Positions 53,505-62,999 of a stretch of DNA of 64,000 nt are shown here, in pieces. Position numbers and translations under genes: made by a program. The notes under the pieces were generated by a model, which ran no database searches, was not told the origin of the DNA, and saw only the letters and a list, made by a program, of their open reading frames with translations. Every line of letters starts with the position of its first letter. Within the stretch, counting starts at the first letter, position 1. This stretch comes from Roseiarcus sp963732155 (GTDB taxonomy: Bacteria; Pseudomonadota; Alphaproteobacteria; Rhizobiales; Beijerinckiaceae): contig CAVSYB010000001.1 of the NCBI GenBank assembly GCA_963732155.1, positions 70,220 to 134,219 of the forward strand. Direction: 5' to 3'.

Positions 53505-54326
53505 CTATGGCTCGACGCTCCAGATCCTGACCGATTTGACCTCGAGCCGGGCGGGCAGGGCGTCATCGTCGATCTTGCCGCCCCAGGAGCCGCCAAGCGC
53601 CAGATTGACGCGCAGGCGCATCGGCGCGCGCAGCGGGTCGAGGCCATCCCTATGCGCCTCCTCCGGATCCATCCGCAACACCTCGCGCCCGTCGATGGAA
53701 AGAGCGATCGCGTCTTTGCGCCATTCGAGCCTGTAGGCGTGGAACGTTGCGGCGAGGTCAGGCATCGGCGTTTCGGCCTGCCAGACCTTCAGGCTCTTCA
53801 GGTCGCGACCGGCATGAATCGTCGACCATACCCTGTTCGGCGCAACGCCCACCGCCTCGACAAGGTCGATCTCGCGATAGGGCAGGCCCTGCTCATAAAC
53901 CATCCATACCGCTGGCCAGGCGCCCCGGCCCTGCGGCAGGCGGGCGACGACCTCGAAGACGCCGTAGGTGAAGGCCTGTCTGCTGACGATGCTGCCGGAG
54001 GTGTAGTCCGCGCTCCTCGTCGTCGTCAGCCAGTCGGCGCCGTGGGCGTCGTAGGCGGCGTTCGACGCCGCTTCTCGCCGCCCCTCGAGGACCAGCGCGC
54101 CGCCCTCGACGCGAACGTTGGCGGGCTGATAATATTGCGCTTCCTTGTTGCGGAAAAAGCCGGTCTCGGCGGTCCAGAACGAGGAATCGAATTCGGAGGC
54201 GGTTGAAAAATCCTCCGCGTGGATCAGCCTTTCCGTCGCCGGCGTCGCGCCGTCGGGCCGCGCATCGGCCACCAGGATCAGGGCCGCCAAAAGCGCCCGG
54301 ACGCCGCGGCGATCACGCCGCCGCAT
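53505..54326 (-). CDS. exported glycoside hydrolase family 16 protein
   Basis: 273 aa with an N-terminal signal-like segment (VRALLAALILVADA). The GH16 active-site motif REIDLVEAVG supplies nucleophile Glu152, Asp154 and acid/base Glu157. Nearby conserved sequence is GVFEVVARLPQGRGAWPAVW and ATFHAYRLEWRKDAI. Comparable to ExoK-type depolymerases that trim exopolysaccharide. It overlaps the upstream glycosyltransferase gene by 14 nt, so the two are translationally linked. Confidence 0.88.
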   Translation of the reverse strand: MRRRDRRGVRALLAALILVADARPDGATPATERLIHAEDFSTASEFDSSFWTAETGFFRNKEAQYYQPANVRVEGGALVLEGRREAASNAAYDAHGADWLTTTRSADYTSGSIVSRQAFTYGVFEVVARLPQGRGAWPAVWMVYEQGLPYREIDLVEAVGVAPNRVWSTIHAGRDLKSLKVWQAETPMPDLAATFHAYRLEWRKDAIALSIDGREVLRMDPEEAHRDGLDPLRAPMRLRVNLALGGSWGGKIDDDALPARLEVKSVRIWSVEP

Positions 54327-55269
54327 GCAACCGCCCCGGCGCGCCGCGCTCCCTCGCCCTGTCGGACAGACCGGCCGCCTGGCGGATCAAGGCAGCCGAC
54401 GTATTCGAAAACGACTGGACGCTCAGCGCGACCTTGGACGGCGCCGCATTGGCGATCATGGCGACGAGGCTCGCGGCGTCGAGCGGCTCTTCGCTCCAAT
54501 GGGAAATGGCGAGGCTTTCGGTCGTCGTCTCGTGCGCCGCGCGTCGCTGGGGGGCGTTCTGGACGAAATGACCGTAGAGCAGATATTCCGAGAACGCCCT
54601 CGTTCTGCAAAGGGCCAACGGCCAACTCAATTGCGTGGCGCGTTCGATGGCCCGCGCCATGTCGCGCACCACGTCCTTGTCCCAGACGATGACGTGCCCG
54701 ATGTAATCGTCGGCCGGAAAGGGCGTTGGCGGATGGCCCAGCAGGCGATCGCAGTTGCGCGTCCAGCCGGCGTGCAGCGGCGCGTCGGGCGCGATCGCCG
54801 CGCGTTCGAGATACAGCGGCGAGCGCTCGCCGCCGGCATAGGCGCCCACGTCGAACGGGCGGACGAAGACGTTGTCGGAGTCGATGAGGCAGCACCTTTG
54901 TTCCGGCATTTCCATCGCCGCGGCGATCTTGAGGATTTGCTGAACATGCCAGCCATGGACGGGCGGCGCGCGGAAGGACCACCAGACCTTGCGGCCATTG
55001 CGCAGTCTCACCCGTGGCGCGGGCCGGAGCCAGCGCGGCAGGAATCGCGAGCTCGGCAGCACGATCCGCCGCTCGCTGTTGAACGCCTGAAACAGCGGCA
55101 TGTCGTCGTCGCTGACGATGACGTAGTGGCGCTCGTAGCCGGCGACGCGGCGGTCGATGCTGTCGCACAACAGCGAAAAGCGCTCAAAATCAACATTGTA
55201 GCTTGGCGTAATGAGGGCGACGGGTCTTGCCAAGGTTCGCTCCGGACGAATTGCCGCCGCTCGTTTCAA
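54313..55269 (-). CDS. DUF6492-type glycosyltransferase
   Basis: 318 aa. It begins with a GT-A style opening (PVALITPSYNVDFERFSLLC), then YVIVSDDDMPLF, the DXD-like CLIDSDNVFVRPFD and ADDYIGHVIVWDKDVV. These features match the DUF6492 group found in polysaccharide loci. Sugar and acceptor are unknown. Transcribed with the GH16 gene and diverging from the chain-length gene at 55510. Confidence 0.75.
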   Translation of the reverse strand: MKRAAAIRPERTLARPVALITPSYNVDFERFSLLCDSIDRRVAGYERHYVIVSDDDMPLFQAFNSERRIVLPSSRFLPRWLRPAPRVRLRNGRKVWWSFRAPPVHGWHVQQILKIAAAMEMPEQRCCLIDSDNVFVRPFDVGAYAGGERSPLYLERAAIAPDAPLHAGWTRNCDRLLGHPPTPFPADDYIGHVIVWDKDVVRDMARAIERATQLSWPLALCRTRAFSEYLLYGHFVQNAPQRRAAHETTTESLAISHWSEEPLDAASLVAMIANAAPSKVALSVQSFSNTSAALIRQAAGLSDRARERGAPGRLHAAA

Positions 55270-55509
55270 AACGAAACGCGGGTCGATCTGGCCCGTCGCG
55301 TCGCAATATCAGGGCCGCTCGCGCCGGCTCCTTCGGCGTTGATCGCAAGCGCCGAATGAACAAGACGTTTCCGGAGAAAAGCCGCGGACCGACCCCATTG
55401 TCCCGTCGGCGCCCTCTGACCATTCGTTAACCAGGATCAACGATAATTCGCTTCTCGGCGCGGGCGGCAGGACGGGCTTGTATCGGCGCATTCGAAACCG
55501 ACGGGTGCA

Positions 55510-57672
55510 GTGGGGATGTTCGAATACGGCCCAACGGCTGCGGAGGCGACCGGTGGCGACGACCGGCCGCCCCGCGCGGTCGACGGCGCGCGCGATCGGG
55601 CGTTCGCGGCCGTCAAAATCGCCGGACGCCACAAGGCGTTCATTATCGGCTGCGCCGCGGCCTGCGCGCTGGTCGGCTTCGCCGCGTCGAAACTGCTCAC
55701 GCCGCGCTATGTGGCGGTCGCGCAGATTTACATCGACCCCGGCAACCTGCCGGGCGCCGCCCAGGACGTGCCGGCGCCGGGCCAGGATTCCAACGGGTTT
55801 ATCAACTACGTCGAGAGTCAGAGCCTGATCATCACCTCGCGCGCCGTGCTCGAGCGCGTGGTGGCCAATGAAAAACTCGACGTCGATCCGGATTTCATCG
55901 GCGCCTCGCCATTTTCGACGCTTCTTGGCGCTCCGCCGGAGGCCTCGGAGCGCGCAACCGCCGCCGCGGCCGCTCTTGGGGCGCGCATCCAGGTCAAACG
56001 GCCGGAGCGCACTTTCGTCATCGATCTCTCCGTTTCGGATCGCGATCCGGACAAAGCCGCCGAACTCGCCAACGCGACTGCGAGCGCCTACATCGAAGTC
56101 TCGTCTTCGTGGCAATCGGACGCCTCGCGCCGGACCGAGGTCTCGCTGGCCGGACGACTGGAAGCCTTGCGCGAGCGGGTGGTCGAGGCGGAGAAGAAGG
56201 TCGAGGACTTCAAGGCGGCCAACGGACTGGTCGGCACCCGCGACCTTCTCGTCACCGAGCAACAACTCAGGGACATGACCGCGCAGATGATGGTCGCGCG
56301 GGCGAAGGCGGCCGAGGCGCGCTCGCGTCTCGACCAGATCGAGGACGCTCACAAGCGCGGCGACGTCGCCGCGATCGCCTCGCAGATCACCTCGGCCAGC
56401 CTTTCGGCGTTGCGGGGCCAGCAGGCGCTGGCGCGCCAGCGCCTCGCCGACCTGACCGCCGAGCTCGGTTCGCGCCATCCCGAGGTGATCGACGCGAGGG
56501 CGCGCGCCGACGCCGCCGACGCCGCGGTTGACGCCGAGCTGACGCGCTTTGCGCGGAGCCAGCGCATCGAATACGAGAGCGCCAGGCAACTCGAAGCCTC
56601 GCTCAGCCGGCAGCTCGACGAATTGAAGACCCAGTCGAACGCGAACGGCCAGAGTTCGGTGGGCCTGCGCGATCTCGAACGCCAGGCCGAGGCGGCGCGC
56701 GGCGTTTATGAATTGTTCGTCACGCGGTCGCGCGAGTCCGGTGAAATCCAGCAGGTCGAACCCACGCGATCGCGGATCATTTCGCTCGCCACCGCGCCGA
56801 AGTTTCGAACCTTTCCTCCAAGCGGAGCGCTGATGACGGCGGCCGGTTTGCTGCTCGGCCTGGGGCTCGGCGTGGCCGGCTCGATCGCGCGCGAGCGTCG
56901 GAGCCCGCCCGCGCCGCCGGGCGCGCTGGCGCCGACGCGCCGCCCCCCGGCCACCGACGCGGCCGCGCCCGAGGCCGCGACATTCGTCATCACGCCGCGC
57001 TCGCGACTCCTGACGGCGCAACGCAGGCAGTCCCTGGACAGCCTCGATCTCACCGGACTTGGCTTTCCGGCGCTGCCGGCTGACGCCGACGGAGCGGAGT
57101 TTGAGGCGATCCTTGACGCCCTCGCCATCGATCGTGATCCGGACCAGCAGCCGCCCCGCGCGCTCGCCCTCGCCGTGGTCGGATCGAACGACGCCGGTCT
57201 TCGCACCGCGCTGGCGATCAATCTATCGTTGTGCGCGGCGCGGCGCGGCGTGCGCGTCGCGCTGATCGACGCGTCGGAGCGCAACGCCAGGCTCACGCGG
57301 GCGATCCGCCACGCCGCCCGCACGCCGATCCTCAACAAAGGCGCGTTCTATTGCGCCGCCGACGGGGTTGTGCTCGCCTTGCCGAAGGGGTTCGATGTCG
57401 AGATCGGGCGGATGCGTCCCGACGAACTCCTGCGATCCATCGCGCGCCTGCGCGATGAGGCGATCGAGCTCGTGATTTGCGACGGGCCCGATCCGGGCGA
57501 GGATGACGCGGCGCGCATCCTGGCCCTCGTCGATGAGGTTGTCGCGCTTGAAGAAACGCCCGGACAGCAGGCCGCGCAATCGCTGTGGGGCGCGCTCGAC
57601 GACGCCGGGATCAGGGCGCGCGCGGTGGTGCGGTTCGACGCGGCCAGCGCCGCGCAACAGAAGCGGGCCTGA
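55510..57672 (+). CDS. Wzz/ExoP-like chain-length protein with degenerate kinase domain
   Basis: 720 aa from a GTG at 55510 (ATG at 55516 is the alternative). First transmembrane helix about residues 44-64, Wzz domain (VAVAQIYIDPGNLPG), a long coiled coil (about 200-400: LEALRERVVEAEKKVEDFKA), second transmembrane helix near 440 preceded by PKFRTFPPSG, then a cytoplasmic P-loop-like domain. In that domain the nucleotide loop reads AVVGSNDAGLRTALAINLSL, with no Gly-Lys-Thr/Ser, and Walker A' is VALIDAS instead of ILLIDAD; no Tyr-rich tail is present. It is probably a chain-length regulator without kinase activity. Confidence 0.85.
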   Translation: MGMFEYGPTAAEATGGDDRPPRAVDGARDRAFAAVKIAGRHKAFIIGCAAACALVGFAASKLLTPRYVAVAQIYIDPGNLPGAAQDVPAPGQDSNGFINYVESQSLIITSRAVLERVVANEKLDVDPDFIGASPFSTLLGAPPEASERATAAAAALGARIQVKRPERTFVIDLSVSDRDPDKAAELANATASAYIEVSSSWQSDASRRTEVSLAGRLEALRERVVEAEKKVEDFKAANGLVGTRDLLVTEQQLRDMTAQMMVARAKAAEARSRLDQIEDAHKRGDVAAIASQITSASLSALRGQQALARQRLADLTAELGSRHPEVIDARARADAADAAVDAELTRFARSQRIEYESARQLEASLSRQLDELKTQSNANGQSSVGLRDLERQAEAARGVYELFVTRSRESGEIQQVEPTRSRIISLATAPKFRTFPPSGALMTAAGLLLGLGLGVAGSIARERRSPPAPPGALAPTRRPPATDAAAPEAATFVITPRSRLLTAQRRQSLDSLDLTGLGFPALPADADGAEFEAILDALAIDRDPDQQPPRALALAVVGSNDAGLRTALAINLSLCAARRGVRVALIDASERNARLTRAIRHAARTPILNKGAFYCAADGVVLALPKGFDVEIGRMRPDELLRSIARLRDEAIELVICDGPDPGEDDAARILALVDEVVALEETPGQQAAQSLWGALDDAGIRARAVVRFDAASAAQQKRA

Positions 57673-57681
57673 TGATCCCGG

Positions 57682-58779
57682 TCAGTTCAACGCGGCGCGC
57701 AGCGCGAGCGCCGCGTCCCGCCAGCCCGCCGCAAATATCTCCGTCGCGGCGCGGCGACGGCCCGCGCCGAGCGCCTGAATGGCCCGCGCGAAATCCGCCG
57801 GCGCGGCGCTGGTCGGCACGATCTGCAACGCCCCATCGGCGATCAGGCCGCGAAAGACGCGATGATGGTCGAACTCGCCATCGCGTTTGGGCGCGTTGAC
57901 GACGACCGGACGTCCCGACTCCAGGCAGGTCAGCACGCTGCCGCGCCGCGAGGTCAATCCTTCCGCGAAGGAATAGACGAAGAGATCGACCGCGTCGAAC
58001 ATTGCGAATATCTCCGCATCCGATTCCACGTAGCCGGTGACCATGATCGACCCCTCGAGGCCGAGTCTCCTCGCATGCGCGAAGAATCGCTCCTCGACAT
58101 TGTCGCTCGCCTTGACGAAGCCGCCGAGGAACACGACGAAGACATCCCGATTCAGGTCTCGCAACGCCTGCGCGACGTCCAGCACGAAGGTCGATTGCTT
58201 CTTCGGATAGATCGAGCCGAAATGGCCGAGGATCAGGCGTCCCCTGGCGCGCTCGGCCTCGATCCGATCGACAGCGGGGGAGCGCCGGCGCGCCTTCGGC
58301 GGGGCGATGTTGGGCGGAATCGGCGCAAGCCCCGGCTTGAAGGGCAATCGACCGACCGGGCTCGACAGAAACTCGTCGCGCACCGATGGCGACGAAAAGA
58401 GGATGGTCTGCGCAAACAACAGATAGGCTGAAAGGAAAGCGCGGCGCAGCGGATGAAGATCCGCCCATTCGTGCAGGACGACGATCGTTCGCGCGCCCCG
58501 CAGGCGCCCGATCGTCAGCGCCAGCAGCGGCGCCAGCAGCGCCTTCTTCCAGGCGACGACCGGCAGGCTGACGACGAGAGCTCCGGCGCCGGCCAGCGCG
58601 CGCCAGATCGCCAGCGCGTCGCCCCATCGGCCGTCGACCGCGACGACGCGCGAGTCGAGCCCGAGTTCGCCTTCCGCGCGCGCGAGCCCGCGCGCGAACG
58701 TCTCGACCCCGCAGGGCGCCATTGACGGCGACACCAGCGAGACGATGAATCCGCGAATCGCGGCGGGGGCCGACGTCAT
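57682..58779 (-). CDS. glycosyltransferase, GT4-like
   Basis: 365 aa from the ATG at 58779, overlapping the upstream polymerase stop by 4 nt (ATGA). GT-B fold cues: SLVSPSMAPCGVETFARGLA at the N terminus, GHFGSIYPKKQSTFVLDVAQ at the start of the C-terminal domain, SIMVTGYVESDAEIFAMFDA, and the donor-binding region FAEGLTSRRGSVLTCLESGR. Probably cytoplasmic-face assembly of the repeat unit. Confidence 0.85.
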   Translation of the reverse strand: MTSAPAAIRGFIVSLVSPSMAPCGVETFARGLARAEGELGLDSRVVAVDGRWGDALAIWRALAGAGALVVSLPVVAWKKALLAPLLALTIGRLRGARTIVVLHEWADLHPLRRAFLSAYLLFAQTILFSSPSVRDEFLSSPVGRLPFKPGLAPIPPNIAPPKARRRSPAVDRIEAERARGRLILGHFGSIYPKKQSTFVLDVAQALRDLNRDVFVVFLGGFVKASDNVEERFFAHARRLGLEGSIMVTGYVESDAEIFAMFDAVDLFVYSFAEGLTSRRGSVLTCLESGRPVVVNAPKRDGEFDHHRVFRGLIADGALQIVPTSAAPADFARAIQALGAGRRRAATEIFAAGWRDAALALRAALN

Positions 58780-60071
58780 AGCGGCGAGGTCCGGAAACGG
58801 GCGACGTAGCGAAGCCCGAACACTGCAAACAGAAAGGTGAACCAGATGGGGTCGCTGCGATCGAACAGAAACGACTCGAGCGGAGAGATATAAAGCGCGA
58901 AAAGCCAGATCTGGGTCAACAAGGTCACCAGCGCAGGGTCGGCGCCCCGGTTGACCGCGCGGCGGATATCGGCGAGCGGTTGGGCGACGAAAGCCCAAAG
59001 GGCCAGCGCGACGCCGGGCGCCCCCATCGACATGGCGACGTCGAGGAAGCAATTGTGCGCATGCGCGGCGCCGGCGACCCACTCGGCCGAATTGTCCGCG
59101 CCATATCGCACCGACTCCGTATTCCAGAACGCATCGAAGCCGTAGCCGAGAAAGGGATGCGCGCCGAGCTTCCCCAGCGCGTAGCGCCAGATGTCGGTGC
59201 GCCCGGTGAATGTGGGATCGACGGGCAGGCTCGCGACGAGCGATGCGAGCGGCGTGAACATCACCGAGCCGACGCCCAGCGCGTTGAGCGCCGCGAAGGG
59301 CGCCAGCGCCGCGATGCGCCAGGCCCATCCTGCGCCATAGGCGCTGACGAACAGGGTGACGGCCAGCGCCGGCGGCCACAGCATGTTGGCGGTTTTTCCG
59401 TTCGCGAACACCACGAACAGCAGGGAGAGGCCGGCGATGAGGACGCCGGCGACGACGTTGCCGGCGCGCGCGACATAAATTCCGACGAACGCGGCGAAAA
59501 CGAAAATGACGCTCGCCTGGTTCTTGTGACCGAAAACGCCGCGCCAGTCTCCCGCGAGGTCGGGCTCCACGAGGTCGCTCGCTTGATGGACGGCGTAGCG
59601 CGGCGCGAAGATCACGCCGAAATAGGACAGCGCCAGCAGCGCGCCGGCGGCGATGGCCAGAAGAGTCGCCAGATTCCGTCGTCCGCGCGGCAGCAGCGGC
59701 AACGTCGCCGCGATGATGACGACGAAGGCGCAGATCGCGGCGCGTTTCAGCGAGGTCGCCGGGTCTTGCGAGGCCACGCTGCTGAGCGCGGTCCAGACGG
59801 CAAGCCCGACAAAGGCCGGATTGACGAGGCGTTGCAGACCCCGACGATCCGTCAGCGCCGCCTGATAGGCGCATAGGCCGGCGCATAGCGCAAAGGCGAG
59901 ATAGGTCAACGCGTCGCGGCCGGACCCGAGATCCAGCGCGTCCTCGGCGCCGAGGTCGGCAAACGGCTGCAGGGTGATCCAGGCCAAAGCGAGGGCGCCG
60001 ACGAACGCGATGGCGCGCCACGGAAAGCCGACGCTGTCATGGGTCTCGCAGGCGGCGGTCGAGACGCTCAC
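58776..60071 (-). CDS. O-antigen ligase/Wzy-type polymerase membrane protein
   Basis: 431 aa from a GTG at 60071 overlapping the GT2 stop (GTGA). At least ten hydrophobic helices. The conserved region DWRGVFGHKNQASVIFVFAA and the periplasmic-loop motif GRTDIWRYALGKLGAHPFLG, followed by GAAHAHNCFLDVAMSMGAPG, are those of the Wzy_C/O-antigen ligase superfamily. It would polymerise or transfer repeat units in the periplasm. With the flippase and chain-length protein it completes a Wzx/Wzy-type pathway. Confidence 0.88.
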   Translation of the reverse strand: MSVSTAACETHDSVGFPWRAIAFVGALALAWITLQPFADLGAEDALDLGSGRDALTYLAFALCAGLCAYQAALTDRRGLQRLVNPAFVGLAVWTALSSVASQDPATSLKRAAICAFVVIIAATLPLLPRGRRNLATLLAIAAGALLALSYFGVIFAPRYAVHQASDLVEPDLAGDWRGVFGHKNQASVIFVFAAFVGIYVARAGNVVAGVLIAGLSLLFVVFANGKTANMLWPPALAVTLFVSAYGAGWAWRIAALAPFAALNALGVGSVMFTPLASLVASLPVDPTFTGRTDIWRYALGKLGAHPFLGYGFDAFWNTESVRYGADNSAEWVAGAAHAHNCFLDVAMSMGAPGVALALWAFVAQPLADIRRAVNRGADPALVTLLTQIWLFALYISPLESFLFDRSDPIWFTFLFAVFGLRYVARFRTSPL

Positions 60072-61102
60072 GGTTTCGGCTCCGCCGGCTTGAAGCGATA
60101 TTGCTCCGGCTCGATCCCGAGCCAGGCCATCAGGCGGCCGACCGCAATGACCATCGGATGGGCTGCAACGAGCGCCGGCTTGCCCAGCGCCAGCAGCTTC
60201 AGCGATCGAAAGGCCGAGACGGGGACGAGCGCGACGTTCTTGGCGATCAGCCTGGCGCGGCCGAAGGCCGAGCGGCTCGAGGCCTCGTCGACGTGAAAAT
60301 TGATGGCGCCGATGCGCAGGCCGCGCCGCAGGATCCAGGCGGGCTGAACGCGATTCCCGGGCACCGTCTCGAAGATGCGCGCCGCCTGCTCCCAGTAGAA
60401 GGTCAGCCCCGCGCGGCGGCAGCGCGTGAAGAAATCCGTGTCGCCGCCGCCGAGAAAATTGTAGCGCAAATCGAATTCCGGATCGTTCAGCCGTTCGAAC
60501 GCTTCGCGACGGATGAGGAAATTGCCCGAGCCGTAGATCATCGGCACGAAGCCGCTGCCGCTGTAGGCGGGCCAAAAGACGGGGTGACCGGCGAGCGCGG
60601 CGGGGGCGCCGTCGAGAAAACGCGGCGCCACGGGACCGCCGACAATGTCGACCTCGGTCTCGCGCGCGGCGGCGATCATCCGGCCCAACCAGTCGGGGTC
60701 GGCGATCTCGTCGTCGTCGATCATCAGGATGTATGAGGCCGAGGCGTAGCGGCGACGCGCCTCCCGGAGCGCGCGATTGCAGGCGTGGCAATTGCCGGGT
60801 TCGCCCTCCACCGTGCAGAACCCCTGGAGAAGGCCGCTGGTCAGGAAGGCGTTCGCGACGCCAACGCCGGCCATGCCAACAGCGTCATTGTCGACGACGA
60901 CGACGGCGAACCGGGTCGGGCAGGACTGCTCGACCAGCGACTGCAAGGTTTGGCGCAGCATTTCCGGGCGCCGAAAGGTCGGCACGCAGATGACGGCTTC
61001 CGGCTCGGATGGGGACGGCCGATCGTCCGCGCCCGCTTCGGGAAACGCCGCTGCGGACGCGCCATGCACTGGAGCCGAATTTTCGCGAATGGCTTCGACC
61101 AC
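60068..61102 (-). CDS. glycosyltransferase family 2 protein
   Basis: 344 aa. GT-A fold: AVICVPTFRRPEMLRQTLQS near residue 37, FAVVVVDNDAVG, the metal motif SYILMIDDDEIADPDWL and a GGDTDFFTRCRRAG acceptor segment typical of rhamnosyl-like GT2 enzymes. First gene of the GT2-polymerase-GT4 minus-strand operon. Confidence 0.88.
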   Translation of the reverse strand: MVEAIRENSAPVHGASAAAFPEAGADDRPSPSEPEAVICVPTFRRPEMLRQTLQSLVEQSCPTRFAVVVVDNDAVGMAGVGVANAFLTSGLLQGFCTVEGEPGNCHACNRALREARRRYASASYILMIDDDEIADPDWLGRMIAAARETEVDIVGGPVAPRFLDGAPAALAGHPVFWPAYSGSGFVPMIYGSGNFLIRREAFERLNDPEFDLRYNFLGGGDTDFFTRCRRAGLTFYWEQAARIFETVPGNRVQPAWILRRGLRIGAINFHVDEASSRSAFGRARLIAKNVALVPVSAFRSLKLLALGKPALVAAHPMVIAVGRLMAWLGIEPEQYRFKPAEPKP

Positions 61103-61204
61103 GAAATTTGCTTCCCGCCAAATGACGCCGAACAGGGTTGCGGCGGCTTGCCTCGCGCTTCGACTCGCGCCGTCCGGCGGCCGCGCTATCGCCGGACCGT
61201 TAGG

Positions 61205-62107
61205 TTAAGAGAGTGTCGATCGCGTCGCCCCGGTCCTCGAAAGCTTCCCCTTTCCAACGATGTGGCTGCGCTTGAGCGCGGCGGCGATCGTGACGATCTC
61301 GACGCCGCGCGAGGCCGCGCCGTCGAGCGCGCGCTGGAACAGGCCCGGCGTGCAGCCATAGGAAGTGGGCGAGTCCGCAATGTCATGGGTGCAGAAGATC
61401 AGCCAGCCGCGCGTTCGCGCCGCGACATCCAGATAGAAGGCGAGCATTTGCGGCGTCAGCCTTGCGTCGGCCAATTCGACGCAGTGAAGAAACTGCGGAT
61501 CGAAGTCGCCGGCGTTCACCCCCGGCGCGACGCTGCGGCTGGAGGCGACCAGTCCGTAAAGCTGGCGTTTGCGCGCGAACGAGGCGAGCCCGTAGGGATA
61601 GGCGAAATTGGTCGGGCGTATGCCCTCGTGAATGGCTTCCAGCCAATCCCTGTTTTCCTGGAGGTCGTCGCGAAAATGCTGCGCCGAAAAGGCGCCCGCC
61701 GCCCGGTGGGCGTGGCCGTGAAGGCCGATCTCATGCCCCCTGAGGTGCAGTTCGCGCACGCGATCGCGACCGATCAGGGAATAGCCGGCGGCTTGCCCGA
61801 TCAAGCCCGAAGCGATGTAGTAGGTTCCGCGGCCGCGCATTTCTTCGAGGCGTTCGGCGCCTGTCAGGCCGGCGCTGGTCGCGGCGTCGTCGAACGTGAA
61901 GCTGACCATCGGTCCGGCATTGACCAGCCGTCGGCGTTCGAGCGCAATGTGGCGCGCTAGGCGCGAGGACACCTTGTCCTGCAAGGTCGACAGCGGGCCA
62001 GAGGCGCGACGGCGGGGCGGCTCCGACGGGTTTCCGACGGTCAGCCCGGCGAGGCTTGTCGCCTTGCCCGGCGTAAAGCGAACAATGTCATTGACCTTGT
62101 TTGGCAT
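61205..62107 (-). CDS. polysaccharide deacetylase family protein (CE4-like)
   Basis: 300 aa from the ATG at 62107; an in-frame start at 62164 is less likely. NodB-homology motifs: SFTFDDAATS with Asp73/Asp74 and the metal site GLHGHAH (His130 and His134), then TNFAYPYG and LIFCTHDIAD with a late His. No signal peptide is evident, so it may act on cytoplasmic or lipid-linked sugar rather than the finished polymer. It lies 102 nt upstream of the GT2 gene in the same direction. Confidence 0.85.
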   Translation of the reverse strand: MPNKVNDIVRFTPGKATSLAGLTVGNPSEPPRRRASGPLSTLQDKVSSRLARHIALERRRLVNAGPMVSFTFDDAATSAGLTGAERLEEMRGRGTYYIASGLIGQAAGYSLIGRDRVRELHLRGHEIGLHGHAHRAAGAFSAQHFRDDLQENRDWLEAIHEGIRPTNFAYPYGLASFARKRQLYGLVASSRSVAPGVNAGDFDPQFLHCVELADARLTPQMLAFYLDVAARTRGWLIFCTHDIADSPTSYGCTPGLFQRALDGAASRGVEIVTIAAALKRSHIVGKGKLSRTGATRSTLS

Positions 62108-62315
62108 CGGACCTCGATCAGGAGCTGTCCCGGCATGGGACACGCCGGGTGCGCCAGGCGCCACGCATCTGGAAGAATCGTGCCATCGCCGGCGCCGATC
62201 CGCCGCTCGCCGGTTAACGTTAAGTTCAAGTTATCGGGAAGGTTCAACTCGTTCGATGTTATCGATCGCCCGGCGCCGATGTCCTCGAGGTCGATCGGCG
62301 CGGGAAACCTCGCCG
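62108..62315. promoter_or_regulatory. divergent intergenic region of the polysaccharide locus
   Basis: 208 nt between deacetylase and methyltransferase genes. Contains the AT-rich stretch GGTTAACGTTAAGTTCAAGT at about 62212-62231, which includes the palindrome TTAACGTTAA. Promoters for both directions are expected here; none could be assigned with certainty. Confidence 0.4.
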
Positions 62316-62999
62316 ATGCAAAAACTCCTGCTGAAACCCCGATTGGGCAAGGCGCTATACGCCCGATATGGCCATCATGCCCGCTACAGCCGCCAAGTCG
62401 ATCGGCTCAATCGCATGCCGCTGCTTTCGAACTTCGTGCGCGAGCACGGGCGCGCGCCCGGCTTCGAGACGCGAGAAGCGATGTGGGACTTTCTCGCGGC
62501 CCGATCGTCCGGCCGCATCGACTATCTCGAGTTCGGCGTCCACGAAGGGCACAGCATTCTCCATTGGGCGCAGCGCAACGCCGATCCGGAGAGCCGCTTC
62601 TTCGGCTTCGACACCTTCACCGGGCTGCCGGAAGACTGGTCGCAAACCTATCCGCGCGGTTATTTCGACACCGGCGGCCGCCCGCCCGCCACCGACGATC
62701 CCCGCGTGCAATTCGTCAAGGGCCTGTTCCAGGACACGCTGCCCGCTTTTCTCGCGGGGTTTGCGCCGCGCGGCCGACTGGTCGTCCACAACGACAGCGA
62801 TCTTTATTCGTCGACGTTGTTTTGCCTGACGACGCTCGATCGGATCCTGACGCCCGGAACGATCGTCATCTTTGACGAGTTCGGCGACGTGATGCACGAA
62901 TTCCGCGCGCTGCAGGACTACGTCGCCAGCTATCGGCGAAAATTCGAGGTGCTGTGCTCGCACGACAATTTCTTCACGATCGCCGTCGAAATCGTCTGA
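62316..62999 (+). CDS. TylF/MycF-like SAM-dependent methyltransferase
   Basis: 227 aa from the ATG at 62316. SAM-site sequence YLEFGVHEGHSILHWAQ is followed by FFGFDTFTGLPEDW and a metal-binding FDEFGDV, as in macrocin-type O-methyltransferases. It probably O-methylates a sugar of the exopolysaccharide. It overlaps the next gene by one base (TGATG), indicating coupling. Confidence 0.8.
   Translation: MQKLLLKPRLGKALYARYGHHARYSRQVDRLNRMPLLSNFVREHGRAPGFETREAMWDFLAARSSGRIDYLEFGVHEGHSILHWAQRNADPESRFFGFDTFTGLPEDWSQTYPRGYFDTGGRPPATDDPRVQFVKGLFQDTLPAFLAGFAPRGRLVVHNDSDLYSSTLFCLTTLDRILTPGTIVIFDEFGDVMHEFRALQDYVASYRRKFEVLCSHDNFFTIAVEIV

Noticed and set aside
57682..60021. A 779-codon minus-strand frame suggesting one giant protein
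   Set aside because: Its first half is the wrong frame of the polymerase gene; only the part from 58779 is protein-like (GT4).
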